This document shows positions 8,979 through 18,524 of a stretch of DNA of 64,000 nt, one piece after another. This stretch comes from Verrucolacustris abundans (GTDB lineage: Bacteria; Verrucomicrobiota; Verrucomicrobiia; Methylacidiphilales; Verrucolacustridaceae), in NCBI GenBank assembly GCA_965194535.1, contig OZ239145.1, forward strand, positions 620,001 through 684,000, written 5' to 3'. Under the pieces are notes generated by a model, which was given only the letters and a program-made list of their open reading frames with translations, ran no database searches and had not been told where the DNA came from. How positions within the stretch are numbered: the first letter of the stretch is position 1; the number at the start of each line of letters is the position of its first letter. A program made the position numbers and the translations under genes.

Positions 8979-10886
8979 ATGGCAACCAAACTGTTGGATC
9001 AGATCAAGGGCCCGGCCGACGTTAAGAAAATTCCTTTAGAGGAGCTTCCAAAACTCGCAAAAGAGATTCGTGAAGAGTTGATTGAGGTTTTAAGTAAAAC
9101 GGGTGGCCATTTAGGGCCAAACCTAGGGGTGGTGGAGTTAACGATCGCACTTCATCGTGTTTTTGATACTCCGACCGATCATTTCATTTTTGACGTCAGT
9201 CACCAAGCCTACGTTCACAAGCTTTTGACGGGCCGGCGGGATCGGTTTCATACGATCCGGCAACAGGGCGGGTTGAATGGATTTATGTTGAGGACCGAGA
9301 GTGAACACGACTGTTTCGGTGCAGGGCACGCGGGGACCGCTCTTTCGGCGGCCTTGGGTATGGCGTCGGCCCGAGACATGCGGGGCGGTAAGGAGCATGT
9401 GGTGTGTCTGGCGGGGGATGCGGCCTTCACCTGTGGCGTGACGTTCGAAGCGTTGAACAATGTTTCCCATCACACCAAGCGACTGATCACGATCCTGAAC
9501 GATAATAAGTGGTCGATCGACAAGAACGTGGGTGCGATCGCTGGTTATTTAAACAAGATCACAACCGATTCGCGTTTCATCCATCTCCACGAGAGAGCCG
9601 CACACTTTATTGAAAAGATCGGCGGGTCAAAGGCTCTGAAAGTGGCTCGGAGAGCCGAAGAGCATGTGAAGGGGATGATTTTCCCAAGCGTGATTTTCGA
9701 GGAGTTGGGAGTGACCTACTACGGACCTGTGGATGGGCACGATATTCCGAATCTGATCAAGATGTTCGAGTTTCTCAAAACACAGAATTTCCCCGTGATC
9801 CTCCATGTGGTCACGACCAAGGGCAAGGGGTATGAACCGGCTTTAGCGAAGCAGAAAAAGTTTCACGGTCTTGGACCGTATGATCCCGAAACGGGAGAGA
9901 CCAAGGCCCTCGGCCAGCCCACCTACAGTGAGGTCTTTGCCGATCACCTTTCCAAGATGGCGGACAACGATCCCAGAATTGTGGCGATCACAGGCGCGAT
10001 GCCTAACGGAACTGGCCTCGATCGATTCCAACCGAAGCATTTGGACCGATATTTCGACGTGGGTATCGCGGAAGAGCACGCGGTGCTTTTTGCGGCGGGA
10101 ATGGCAACCAAAGGGTTTAAACCCTTTTGTGCGATCTACTCGACCTTCCTACAGAGGGCCTACGACCAGATTGTTCACGACGTTTGTCTTCAGAACTTGC
10201 CTGTCGTGTTCTGCATGGATCGGGGAGGTCTTTCAGGGGATGACGGGCCGACCCACCACGGACTCTTCGATATTTCCTATTTGCGGGGTGTTCCAAACCT
10301 GATTCACATGTCTCCGAAGAACGAGGATGAGTTTGTGGACATGCTCTATACGGCAAGTTTGCATGCAGGACCTGTGGCCATTCGATATCCCCGAGGTGTG
10401 GGGCCCAATGCGGCGATCAAGAAAACTCCGATGGCCCTGCCGATCGGAAAAGCAGAGGTGATTCGGCATGGGCAAAAGGTTGTGATCTGGTCGTACGGTC
10501 AGATGTTGCCGATGGCGATGCAACTTTCTGATGACTTGAAAAAAGAGGAGGGAATCGAGGCGGCTGTGATTAATGCGCGCTTTGCCAAGCCGATCGATAC
10601 CGCCCTATTGCAGCTTTTCGGGCAGAGTGCGGATGTGATCGTGACTTTTGAGGATCACGTCATCAAGGGAGGCTTTGGAAGTGGCATCTTGGAGGAGGTC
10701 TCTAATTTGGGTATGACGACCCCCGTGGTTCGGATCGGTTGGCCCGATGAGTTTGTGGATCACGGAAAACCGGATGATTTACGGGTGCGGTACGGACTGA
10801 GCGTGAAGGCGGCGAAGGAAAAGCTGTTGCCTCACTTGGCCAAGATCAAGGGGACAGCCCGCAAGTCCCAACCGGTAGCGGCTTAA
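8979..10886 (+). CDS. dxs: 1-deoxy-D-xylulose-5-phosphate synthase
   Basis: DXS condenses pyruvate and glyceraldehyde 3-phosphate, the first step of the MEP isoprenoid pathway, using thiamine diphosphate. The 635-aa product has the transketolase-like order: GGHLGPNLGVVELTIALH, DVSHQAYVHKLLTGR, GHAGTALSAALG, and later VGIAEEHAVLFAAGMA and FCMDRGGLSGDDGPTHHG. The ThDP/Mg motif is GDAAFTCGVTFEALNN, where most DXS have GDGA-x-T-x-G; this divergent form is, as I recall, seen in Verrucomicrobiota and related lineages. ATG 8979 is used because family homology begins there; the frame is open back to 8874. Confidence 0.93.
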   Translation: MATKLLDQIKGPADVKKIPLEELPKLAKEIREELIEVLSKTGGHLGPNLGVVELTIALHRVFDTPTDHFIFDVSHQAYVHKLLTGRRDRFHTIRQQGGLNGFMLRTESEHDCFGAGHAGTALSAALGMASARDMRGGKEHVVCLAGDAAFTCGVTFEALNNVSHHTKRLITILNDNKWSIDKNVGAIAGYLNKITTDSRFIHLHERAAHFIEKIGGSKALKVARRAEEHVKGMIFPSVIFEELGVTYYGPVDGHDIPNLIKMFEFLKTQNFPVILHVVTTKGKGYEPALAKQKKFHGLGPYDPETGETKALGQPTYSEVFADHLSKMADNDPRIVAITGAMPNGTGLDRFQPKHLDRYFDVGIAEEHAVLFAAGMATKGFKPFCAIYSTFLQRAYDQIVHDVCLQNLPVVFCMDRGGLSGDDGPTHHGLFDISYLRGVPNLIHMSPKNEDEFVDMLYTASLHAGPVAIRYPRGVGPNAAIKKTPMALPIGKAEVIRHGQKVVIWSYGQMLPMAMQLSDDLKKEEGIEAAVINARFAKPIDTALLQLFGQSADVIVTFEDHVIKGGFGSGILEEVSNLGMTTPVVRIGWPDEFVDHGKPDDLRVRYGLSVKAAKEKLLPHLAKIKGTARKSQPVAA

Positions 10887-10917
10887 TCCCAAAGGGGATC
10901 TGCGCTCTGCTATTTTT

Positions 10918-12138
10918 ATGAAGATCGTTCTCGCATACTCCGGAGGTCTGGATACCTCCGTCCTGCTGGCCTGGTTAAAGGAAACATATCGGGCTGAGGT
11001 GATCGCCTTTTGTGCGGATATTGGTCAAGACGAGGAGTTGCATGGCCTCAAAGCCAAAGCGGCCAAAACAGGGGCATCCAAAATCTACATTGATAATCTT
11101 CAGGAGGAGTTTGCGAAGGATTTTATCTTTCCGATGATGCGGGCGGGAGCGATTTATGAGGGGCAATATTTCTTGGGTACTTCGATTGCGCGACCGCTGA
11201 TTGCGAAGCGAATGGTCGAGATTGCACGAAAGGAAAAAGCCCAGGCCATTGCCCATGGAGCGACTGGGAAGGGAAACGATCAGGTTCGGTTCGAGCTGAC
11301 CTCAGCGGCTTTGGCTCCGGATGTAGAAGTAATTGCTCCTTGGAGGGATGAACGATTCCGGAAACGGTTCCCAGGAAGAGCAGAGATGATCCGGTACTGT
11401 GAGCAAAGGAATATCCCTGTTCAAGCGACTGCCAAAAAGCCGTATTCGATGGATCGGAATCTCCTCCATATCTCCTATGAGGCAGGGATTCTAGAGGATC
11501 CGTGGTTTGATGCTTTTGCGCCGGCGAACAAGAAGATGTTCACCCTTTCGGTTTCTCCTGAGGACGCTCCCAACAAGGCGGAATATGTAACCTTGGAGTT
11601 CCGGAAAGGCGATTGCATTGCGGTGAATGGGAAGAAACTATCGCCCCTAGGGATCATGAGAGCGCTGAACAGGCTGGGTGGAAAACATGGGGTGGGGCGG
11701 GTGGATATGGTGGAGAACCGATTTGTGGGAATGAAGAGTCGGGGCGTCTACGAGACTCCAGGCGGTGCGATCCTCCATTTTGCCCATCGGCAGATGGAAA
11801 GTCTGACGATGGATCGCGAGGTCATGCATCTGCGGGACAGTTTGATCCCCAAATATAGCGAGTTGGTGTACTACGGTTTCTGGTTCGCGCCCGAACGGCT
11901 GGCTCTTCAGGCCTTGGTGGAGGAAAGCCAGAAGAGTGTAACGGGAACTGTTAGGGTGAAGTTATACAAAGGGGGAATCTACGCGGCAGGCAGAAAGTCG
12001 AAACTGAGCCTCTACAACCCGGAGATTGCCACGATGGAGGCGGATCCGACCAAGGCCTACAATCAGGATGATGCGACAGGATTCATTCGTTTGAATGGAT
12101 TGCGACTCAAAGTCGCGGCGAAAGTAAAAAAGAAGTAA
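10918..12138 (+). CDS. argG: Argininosuccinate synthase
   Basis: The enzyme joins citrulline and aspartate with ATP in arginine synthesis. The N-terminus MKIVLAYSGGLDTSVLLAWL carries the PP-loop. GTSIARPLIAKRMVEIA, AIAHGATGKGNDQVRFEL and DRNLLHISYEAGILEDPW follow in order. At 406 aa it has the usual length. It starts 31 bp after dxs on the same strand and its stop is 2 bp from the stop of the convergent helicase gene. Confidence 0.96.
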   Translation: MKIVLAYSGGLDTSVLLAWLKETYRAEVIAFCADIGQDEELHGLKAKAAKTGASKIYIDNLQEEFAKDFIFPMMRAGAIYEGQYFLGTSIARPLIAKRMVEIARKEKAQAIAHGATGKGNDQVRFELTSAALAPDVEVIAPWRDERFRKRFPGRAEMIRYCEQRNIPVQATAKKPYSMDRNLLHISYEAGILEDPWFDAFAPANKKMFTLSVSPEDAPNKAEYVTLEFRKGDCIAVNGKKLSPLGIMRALNRLGGKHGVGRVDMVENRFVGMKSRGVYETPGGAILHFAHRQMESLTMDREVMHLRDSLIPKYSELVYYGFWFAPERLALQALVEESQKSVTGTVRVKLYKGGIYAAGRKSKLSLYNPEIATMEADPTKAYNQDDATGFIRLNGLRLKVAAKVKKK

Positions 12139-12139
12139 C

Positions 12140-13354
12140 TTAGCGCCGGCGTGCGCCGAAGGTGTATCCGCGATGGGTGCGGACTCCCCTCATACGGGTC
12201 TGGGCCACGGTATGACCCTCTTCAAACAGTGCAGTGAAACGGTAGGGGAAGTTTTCAAGTTTCTTTCGCGGTAGCTTTTGCCCAAGCATGCGTTCAATGG
12301 CCTCTACGTGGGGCAGTTCTTCGGCAACAAAGAGGGTCAGGGCATCTCCCTCTTTAGCGGCACGACCTGTTCGACCGATACGGTGTACATAATCTTCCGG
12401 GTGCTGAGGCACGTCGTAATTAATCACATGGGTGACTCCTGCGATATCAAGTCCGCGAGCTGCAATATCGGTCGCCACAAGAATGGGGTATTTTCCGGAG
12501 CGAAAGCCTGCAAGCGCTTCCGTGCGCTCTGTCTGGGATCGGTCTGAGTGAAGGACTCCTACGGGATGGGGGAGGTTGGAAAGACTTCCAGCAACCCGGT
12601 CGGAACCCATTCGGGTGCGACAAAAGACGATGACGCTTTCGTAGTGGGTCTTTTCGAGAAGACCTAGGAGAAGTTCGTGCTTTTGGTCGGCTGCGACAGG
12701 GTATAGGGCGTGAGTAACAGTTTCTGCTGCCGATTGACGAAGACCGATTTCCACCGTGACAGGCTCTTTCAAGGCCCACTGGGTAAGTCGTTCGATTTCG
12801 GGAGGGATCGTGGCGGAGAAGAAGAGAGTTTGGCGTTTTTCAGGGCATAGGGAGACGATGCGTTTGACGTCGGGAAGGAACCCCATATCGAGCATGCGGT
12901 CCACTTCATCCAGTACGAGGTGCGTGAGATTCCCGAAGTTAAGGTCGCCTTGGCCGGCGAGGTCGAGGAGACGGCCTGGCGTGGCGACGAGGATATCGAT
13001 GCCACGTTGGATCTGCTCCCGTTGAGCGCCATAGCCGACGCCGCCATAAATCAATCCGATTCGAAGTCCGGTGTGTTTCGAAAATCTTTGTAGGGCTTCG
13101 CAGACTTGGTCGGCCAATTCGCGGGTGGGTTCAAGAATGAGCGCGCGTAGTTTTCCTGGTTTTTCCAAGTGTTGAAGGATGGGGAGGGCAAAGGCGGCAG
13201 TTTTTCCCGTGCCGGTTTGAGCGGAGCCAATAATGTCTTTTCCTGATAAGGCAATGGGTATGGCCTGAGCTTGAATTGGCGTGGGCTCCTTGAAGCCGAG
13301 GTCTTGGGTCGCTTGAAGTACGGAGGCCGAGAGGCCGAGAGAGGCAAAATCCAC
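12140..13354 (-). CDS. DEAD-box-type ATP-dependent RNA helicase (RhlE-like)
   Basis: All core helicase motifs are present: the Q motif (FKEPTPIQAQAIP), motif I AQTGTGKT, Ia PTRELADQ, Ib TPGRLLD, III SAT, IV VIVFCRT, V ATDIAARGLDIAGVTHVINYD and VI HRIGRTGRA. Motif II is DEVD in LVLDEVDRMLDMGF rather than DEAD. The C-terminal tail is short and basic (YTFGARRR). Such helicases remodel structured RNA in ribosome assembly or mRNA decay. The start is GTG 13354. Substitution of the motif II alanine by valine should be tolerated, since the two acidic residues bind Mg-ATP. Confidence 0.93.
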   Translation of the reverse strand: MDFASLGLSASVLQATQDLGFKEPTPIQAQAIPIALSGKDIIGSAQTGTGKTAAFALPILQHLEKPGKLRALILEPTRELADQVCEALQRFSKHTGLRIGLIYGGVGYGAQREQIQRGIDILVATPGRLLDLAGQGDLNFGNLTHLVLDEVDRMLDMGFLPDVKRIVSLCPEKRQTLFFSATIPPEIERLTQWALKEPVTVEIGLRQSAAETVTHALYPVAADQKHELLLGLLEKTHYESVIVFCRTRMGSDRVAGSLSNLPHPVGVLHSDRSQTERTEALAGFRSGKYPILVATDIAARGLDIAGVTHVINYDVPQHPEDYVHRIGRTGRAAKEGDALTLFVAEELPHVEAIERMLGQKLPRKKLENFPYRFTALFEEGHTVAQTRMRGVRTHRGYTFGARRR

Positions 13355-13443
13355 TCAATATCCTAGTCCAGATGATGGGGGGTGAGCAAGCGGGAGACAA
13401 TACGATGGACGCAGAGAGGAGTTGTTTTTAAGGTATTTAACTC

Positions 13444-13722
13444 ATGAAGTCTGCATATGAACTTGCGATGGAGCGTCTTTCATCGCAGGAACCAACCCGC
13501 AAAGTTTCGGATGCCTTAAAGAAGATCTTGGCTGAGATCGACACCACCTATCAGGCGAAGATTGCGGAGCGAGAGACTTTTCTTGGGACCAAGATTGCCG
13601 GGGCCCGTGCCGTCGGGGCGCATGAGGAAGCAGCCATTCTTCAAGAAGAACTGGCAAGGGATTTGCGGGGTATCCGTGAAGAGTGGGATCGGAAAAAAGA
13701 GCAGGCGCGTTCGGCCAACTGA
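13444..13722 (+). CDS. Small helical hypothetical protein, 92 aa
   Basis: No named family recognised. The protein is highly charged and predicted almost entirely helical, with a coiled-coil-like middle and end (EEAAILQEELARDLRGIREEW). It has no signal or membrane segment. It starts at ATG 13444 and ends 4 bp before the MMPL gene's ATG at 13727, so it is likely co-transcribed with that exporter. The charge pattern and clean start support it as a real gene; a role with the exporter is only an inference from position. Confidence 0.65.
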   Translation: MKSAYELAMERLSSQEPTRKVSDALKKILAEIDTTYQAKIAERETFLGTKIAGARAVGAHEEAAILQEELARDLRGIREEWDRKKEQARSAN

Positions 13723-13726
13723 TCTG

Positions 13727-16477
13727 ATGGGACCAATTCCAGAGCCGAAGGGAAGGGTGGAGCGCATTCTCTTGCGTTGGGCGAGGGCTCTGATTCGGAG
13801 TCAGCACAAGGTTCTCTGGGTAAGTTTGGCCTTAGTGGTGGTTTCCGGGGTGATTGCAGGGACACGTTTGGTGGTGAGAAACAGCACGATGGATTTGATT
13901 CGTAAGGAATCACCAGTTTTCAAAAAATATCTGGCGTATGCAGACGAATTTGACGTCCGGGATGAGATCGTGGTTGTCCTGAAAAGCGATGATCTAAAGG
14001 CCAGTCGTGGCGCGGCGAACGCCCTGGCGGAAAAGTTCAAGGCAGAGAAGGGGATCGACCGGATTTATTATCGGCATGATTTCACTCCGATGGCGGACCG
14101 GCTTTTGCTTCTGGCCAATGAGGAGCAGCTCACGGGAATTCGGAGGCAAATGGAGGAGCTGGCCGCTCTTGTCAAAGGGAACAAGCAGGCCCTGAACCTG
14201 AACGGAATTCTAGCGGAGGCTTCTGCGAAATTTAACGACCCATATCTTCGAAAATCCTCCAGCTGGCAGGAATTTATTCCGTTCATTGAGGAGTTCGTCC
14301 GTAATCTGAAGCGTTTGGCGAAAGATTTGGAAACGCCAGCCGAGGCTTTGGAGAAGGGGGGGTTGGGCGAACTTTCCGAATTTGAGACAGATCTTTTGAA
14401 GAACGAATACCTGAGTCTTGGGGAGGACGGGAAAACCATCATGATGCTACTTCGTCCCTCGAAGAAGGAGATGGAAAGTCCGACTCCCTACTCGGGAGTG
14501 ATTCATCGGGTGAAAAAAATGGTCAAGGAAAACCGTCCACTTTTCCCCAGTGTCACGATGGGGGTGACAGGGGAGCCGGTTCTTTTGGACGATGAACTGC
14601 GGCAAAGCGAGGACGACATGAAAATTGCGACCGTGATCACCCTGGTCCTGATTGCGATCATGTTCTTTTTTGCTTACGGCGAATTCTCTCGTCCTCTCCT
14701 CGCCTTGGTCGCGCTACTGGCCAGCATTGTGATTTGTCTCGGGGTGACGGCAGTCACGATTGGGCATCTGAACATTATTTCTCAAGCTTTCATTGTCATG
14801 ATCCTGGGGCTGGGGATTGATTTCGGGATTCAGTTTCTTGGGCGTTATGAGGAAGAAATGAGCGTGGGCAAAAGTTCTGCGGAGGCGGTTGAGATTACCA
14901 TGATGAGTACGGGGAAGGCCTTGCTCACGGGTGGAGGGACAACGGCGATCGCTTTTTATGCGATGTGCTTCAATGACTTTATCGGGCTGACCGAGTTGGG
15001 ATGGATTGCGGGAGCCGGGGTTTTGCTTTCTTTGGTCGCCAGCCTTTCCATTCTCCCGGCCCTGCTGCTTTGGCGCGACAGGAAAGGGGACGTTCCAGTC
15101 GGAAAAATGCTCAAGTTCGGTTATGGAGGGAACCTTGATCGGTCGATCACCTCGCATCCCTATATCGTTTTGACCTTTGCCGCTGTACTCAGTTTTTTTG
15201 CTTGGGGAGAAGCCAAAAAAGTGACGTTCGACCACAACCTTTTGCATATTCAGAACCCGAAAATGGAATCGGTCAAGTTGACGCGGGAATTGCTCGATAC
15301 CGGAAAAGGATCCGTCATTTATGGGGTGGTTGTGGCCAACAGTGTTCAGGAAGCGGACACTTTGGCAGACCAGTTGCGACAACTTCCTACTGTCAGCAAG
15401 GTTCGGACTTTGGGGGATCTGGTACCTCGGGATCAGAAAAAACGGATGGATGAGGTCGCCCGTATTTCGAAAGTAGCAGGGGAAATCACCCTTGGAACCG
15501 GGTCGGGCCAACCCGTGGACGTCCCGAAAGCCAAGAAGGACTTGGAGTTTCTCCTGGAGTCATCCCAAGAAGGAGCCAAGCAGGCAAAGCAGTACCTTGG
15601 GCTTTCGGGTCGCGCGCGACAGGCCGTGACAACCTTTGAGAAGCTGATCCCCCCTTTAGAACGGGCGGTGGCTGCACTGGACAAGCTCACGCAGGAGGAG
15701 GCAAAGAAAAGGCTGGATCGGCATCAGGTGAAACTGGTCGGATCGATTTCGCAGAATCTTGGTTGGCTGAAAACCCAGCGAGGGGATCGTCCAATCTCAG
15801 TCGGTGACCTACCGCCGGAGCTTAAGGAGCGTTACCTTTCCAAAGGCGGAAAGATTTTGATCGAAGTGGAGCCGTCTGTGGATGTGTGGGAAAGAAAACC
15901 AAATGAGGATTTTGTTCACGATCTGGAAAAAGTCTCCTCCACCGCAACCGGTACTCCGGTCATGAACCTTGAGTATATCGATCTTTTGAAGCGGAGTTAT
16001 ATTGAAGCCCTTCTTTATGCCATCGGCATCATCGTGGTGATGATCTTTCTCATGTTTCGTAGGATTGAAGACCTTCTTCTCACCCTTTTGCCACTCGGGG
16101 TAGGGGTTCTTTGGATGTTTGGAATCTTGGGGCTGTTCAAAATCCAACTGGATCCTGCAAACATCGTGACTCTTCCGATGGTCCACGGAATCGGCGTTGC
16201 TTACGGAGTGTATGTAATGGATCGGTATCGTGAGGAGAAACGGGTTCGCATCTTTGAATCCAGCACGGGGAAGGCGGTCATTCTTTCCGCCTTAACGACT
16301 TTATTCGGATTCGGATCGATGTTGGTGGGGCAGTATCGCGGTCTGGTCACTCTAGGACTTGTAATGTGCATCGGCATTATCTGTACGCTGACATCGGCAA
16401 TGGTGCTGTTGCCACAGATTTTGTCCCTGCATGACCGGATGGAGGATGAGGGGAAAGATCCGGGGCCGGGAGACTAA
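13727..16477 (+). CDS. MMPL/RND-superfamily exporter
   Basis: A 916-aa integral membrane protein with the duplicated MMPL layout. A first transmembrane helix (VLWVSLALVVVSGVIAGTRLV) is followed by a large periplasmic loop, then five helices (ITLVLIAIMFFFAYGEF to LSILPALLLW). The same arrangement repeats in the second half, ending LTSAMVLLPQIL. GLGIDFGIQFLGRYEEE and VHGIGVAYGVYVMDRYREE are the conserved helix-4 segments of each half. Members of the HpnN/MMPL group move lipids or hopanoids across the inner membrane. The frame is open back to 13562, but ATG 13727 fits the family start and follows the small helical gene. Substrate unknown. Confidence 0.88.
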   Translation: MGPIPEPKGRVERILLRWARALIRSQHKVLWVSLALVVVSGVIAGTRLVVRNSTMDLIRKESPVFKKYLAYADEFDVRDEIVVVLKSDDLKASRGAANALAEKFKAEKGIDRIYYRHDFTPMADRLLLLANEEQLTGIRRQMEELAALVKGNKQALNLNGILAEASAKFNDPYLRKSSSWQEFIPFIEEFVRNLKRLAKDLETPAEALEKGGLGELSEFETDLLKNEYLSLGEDGKTIMMLLRPSKKEMESPTPYSGVIHRVKKMVKENRPLFPSVTMGVTGEPVLLDDELRQSEDDMKIATVITLVLIAIMFFFAYGEFSRPLLALVALLASIVICLGVTAVTIGHLNIISQAFIVMILGLGIDFGIQFLGRYEEEMSVGKSSAEAVEITMMSTGKALLTGGGTTAIAFYAMCFNDFIGLTELGWIAGAGVLLSLVASLSILPALLLWRDRKGDVPVGKMLKFGYGGNLDRSITSHPYIVLTFAAVLSFFAWGEAKKVTFDHNLLHIQNPKMESVKLTRELLDTGKGSVIYGVVVANSVQEADTLADQLRQLPTVSKVRTLGDLVPRDQKKRMDEVARISKVAGEITLGTGSGQPVDVPKAKKDLEFLLESSQEGAKQAKQYLGLSGRARQAVTTFEKLIPPLERAVAALDKLTQEEAKKRLDRHQVKLVGSISQNLGWLKTQRGDRPISVGDLPPELKERYLSKGGKILIEVEPSVDVWERKPNEDFVHDLEKVSSTATGTPVMNLEYIDLLKRSYIEALLYAIGIIVVMIFLMFRRIEDLLLTLLPLGVGVLWMFGILGLFKIQLDPANIVTLPMVHGIGVAYGVYVMDRYREEKRVRIFESSTGKAVILSALTTLFGFGSMLVGQYRGLVTLGLVMCIGIICTLTSAMVLLPQILSLHDRMEDEGKDPGPGD

Positions 16478-16480
16478 AAA

Positions 16481-17719
16481 CTAAAACTGAAAGCGGTAGG
16501 GCTTGAGTCGGAAGGCTAGTTCGGACAAGACACGATCTTCGTCCTTTTGATCCTTTGCGGTGAAAGTAACACTGAAGCGGACATTGGCACCTGCCTCGTC
16601 CCAGGGGACGGTCGAGACGAGCTGCTCTTCAATCAGCCATTTTGAAAAAGCTTCTCCGTTGGCGAAACTCTGTGCTTTCGCGCCGGTAGCGGATTTTGGT
16701 GCTTGGGTATAGAGAAAGAAAGAGCCAGCAGGTTTTTGGGCGGCAAAACCCGCCTCCCGCAGAATCTTGACCAAAGCATCCATTCGGCGGCTGTACTTGG
16801 CTGACGTGTCGCGAGTGATTTGGGGGTTCTCGAACGCCACTGCGGAAGCATTCTGTACGGCTAAAAACTGACCTGAGTCAGTGTTATCTTTCACGTCCGC
16901 ATAGGCTTTGACCAATAGGGGATTCCCCGCAACAAAACCGCATCGCCAGCCTGTCATATTAAAGGCCTTGCTCGTGGTATGAAGTTCGAGACCCACGTCT
17001 TTCGCTCCAGGGATTGACAGGAAACTGAGGGGTTTGCCTTCGAAAATAAGGGCGGTGTAGGCGGCGTCATGGATGACGACAAGTTCCTCCTTCTTTGCGA
17101 ATTCCACAACCTGCTTAAAGAATTCAGTTGTGGCGGAAGCTCCAGTGGGATTATTGGGATAATTGAGGACGAGAACCTTGGCCTTGTTGAGAATTTCGCG
17201 TGGGATCGTATCAAGTCGTGGGAGAAACTTATTTTCTGGAGTCAGGGGCAGGGAGTGAACTACTCCGCCGTAGTACGCGGCGTGGGTCCCAAAGACTGGA
17301 TACCCGGGAGTAGTCATCAGCACGACATCTCCTGGATCGATGAGGGTGGCAGGCAAAATCGATAGAGCCGCCTTGCTTCCAATCGAGTGAAGTATTTCGG
17401 TCTCGGGATCTAGGGAGACTCCGAACACTTCTTTCATGTATTGAGCGGCGGCGTTTCGTAAACGCGGGCCACCGTTATCTGCATAGCCACGGTTTTCCGG
17501 AAGAGAGGCTTCCTTGGCCAAGCTGGCTACCACTTTGGAATCGGCCATGGAGTCGGGTTCGCCAACTCCAAAATCCAGCAGCTCTTTTCCTGGATGAGCG
17601 GCTAGGGCAGCGCGCTTGGCGCGCTTGATTCGCTCGAACTTGTAAATTGGGGCTTCTTTGAGGCCGTATCCGGGTCCCCCAATTCTTTGGGCGAAGAGGT
17701 TGTGAAGGTAGGTCGACAT
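16481..17719 (-). CDS. dapL: LL-diaminopimelate aminotransferase
   Basis: DapL converts tetrahydrodipicolinate directly to LL-diaminopimelate for lysine and peptidoglycan synthesis, and is used by Verrucomicrobiota, Chlamydiae, cyanobacteria and plants. The 412-aa fold-type I PLP enzyme has FGVGEPDSMAD, YADNGGPRLRNAAAQYM, NYPNNPTGA and the PLP lysine at about residue 251 in TTSKAFNMTGWR. The segment opening KEAPIYKFERIKR matches the DapL N-terminus rather than other aspartate aminotransferases. It is convergent with the MMPL gene (stops 4 bp apart) and divergent from panC. Confidence 0.88.
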   Translation of the reverse strand: MSTYLHNLFAQRIGGPGYGLKEAPIYKFERIKRAKRAALAAHPGKELLDFGVGEPDSMADSKVVASLAKEASLPENRGYADNGGPRLRNAAAQYMKEVFGVSLDPETEILHSIGSKAALSILPATLIDPGDVVLMTTPGYPVFGTHAAYYGGVVHSLPLTPENKFLPRLDTIPREILNKAKVLVLNYPNNPTGASATTEFFKQVVEFAKKEELVVIHDAAYTALIFEGKPLSFLSIPGAKDVGLELHTTSKAFNMTGWRCGFVAGNPLLVKAYADVKDNTDSGQFLAVQNASAVAFENPQITRDTSAKYSRRMDALVKILREAGFAAQKPAGSFFLYTQAPKSATGAKAQSFANGEAFSKWLIEEQLVSTVPWDEAGANVRFSVTFTAKDQKDEDRVLSELAFRLKPYRFQF

Positions 17720-17738
17720 TTTGTATGCTCCTTAGGAC

Positions 17739-18524
17739 ATGAAGGTTATGACAAAACCCGCCGAAATGCAAAAGGCGTCGTCTGGATGGAGGCAACGAGG
17801 CCAAACCATTGCTTTTGTTCCTACGATGGGGGCTTTACATGAAGCGCACGCGGCCTTGATTCGACAAGCGGCCAAACTGGCGCATCGGGTTGTGGTGAGT
17901 GCCTATGTGAATCCGACCCAGTTTAACTCCAAGGCCGACTTTGTGGCATACCCGAAGCAGACGGCGGCAGACATGAAAGTTGCAGCTCAAGCAGGGGCGG
18001 ATGTTCTCTTTCGGCCGCATGATTTGTATGCAAAAGACGCTTCCACATGGGTCGAAGAAGTGGATCGCTCGCAGGGGAGATGTGGGGCTAGGCGAAGGGG
18101 GCACTTTCGCGGAGTGGCAACCGTTGTCGTAAAACTACTTTCAATTGTGCAACCCACCTGGATGATTTTAGGAGAGAAAGACGGTCAGCAGTGCGACGTC
18201 TTAGAGAGAGTCGTGCGGGATCTTTATCTGCCCGTAAAAATTCTTAGACATCCCACGTTACGGGAAAAGGATGGGTTGCCCATAAGCTCCAGAAACCTGA
18301 GGCTCACAGCAAGGGAGCGGATATTTGCGGGTCTTTTGGCAAAGAAGGTCAGAGAGGCAGTTCGGGAAGGGGCGCGAGTGGCTTCTCGTCACCTACGCCG
18401 ATCATTGCGTGGCCAAAAAGGCATTCGTTTAGAGTATGCAGAGGTTGTCGGAGGAAAACTTTGGGCAGCGGCACGGGTGGGGAACGTTCGGTTGATCGAC
18501 CATCGGAAGTGCGGTCGACAATGA
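17739..18524 (+). CDS. panC: Pantothenate synthetase
   Basis: PanC ligates pantoate and beta-alanine in coenzyme A synthesis. Family motifs are VPTMGALHEAHAALIRQA (nucleotide-binding HxxH), VSAYVNPTQFN, RGHFRGVATVVVKLL, LGEKDGQQ and LPISSRNLRL. At 261 aa it is slightly short, lacking part of the C-terminal lid, but all catalytic segments are present. The TGA overlaps the ATG of the amidase gene (ATGA), so the two are translationally coupled. Confidence 0.93.
   Translation: MKVMTKPAEMQKASSGWRQRGQTIAFVPTMGALHEAHAALIRQAAKLAHRVVVSAYVNPTQFNSKADFVAYPKQTAADMKVAAQAGADVLFRPHDLYAKDASTWVEEVDRSQGRCGARRRGHFRGVATVVVKLLSIVQPTWMILGEKDGQQCDVLERVVRDLYLPVKILRHPTLREKDGLPISSRNLRLTARERIFAGLLAKKVREAVREGARVASRHLRRSLRGQKGIRLEYAEVVGGKLWAAARVGNVRLIDHRKCGRQ

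Noticed and set aside
12140..13354. Helicase motif II DEVD as an inactivating change
   Set aside because: Both acidic residues and all other motifs are kept; Ala-to-Val at this site should be tolerated, so it is treated as an active helicase.
13562..13726. N-terminal extension of the MMPL exporter
   Set aside because: It overlaps the small helical gene in another frame and has Arg-rich composition; family similarity begins after ATG 13727.
14714..15511. 265-aa open frame on the minus strand
   Set aside because: It lies wholly inside the MMPL exporter on the other strand and has no domain or start signal; it is a coding shadow.
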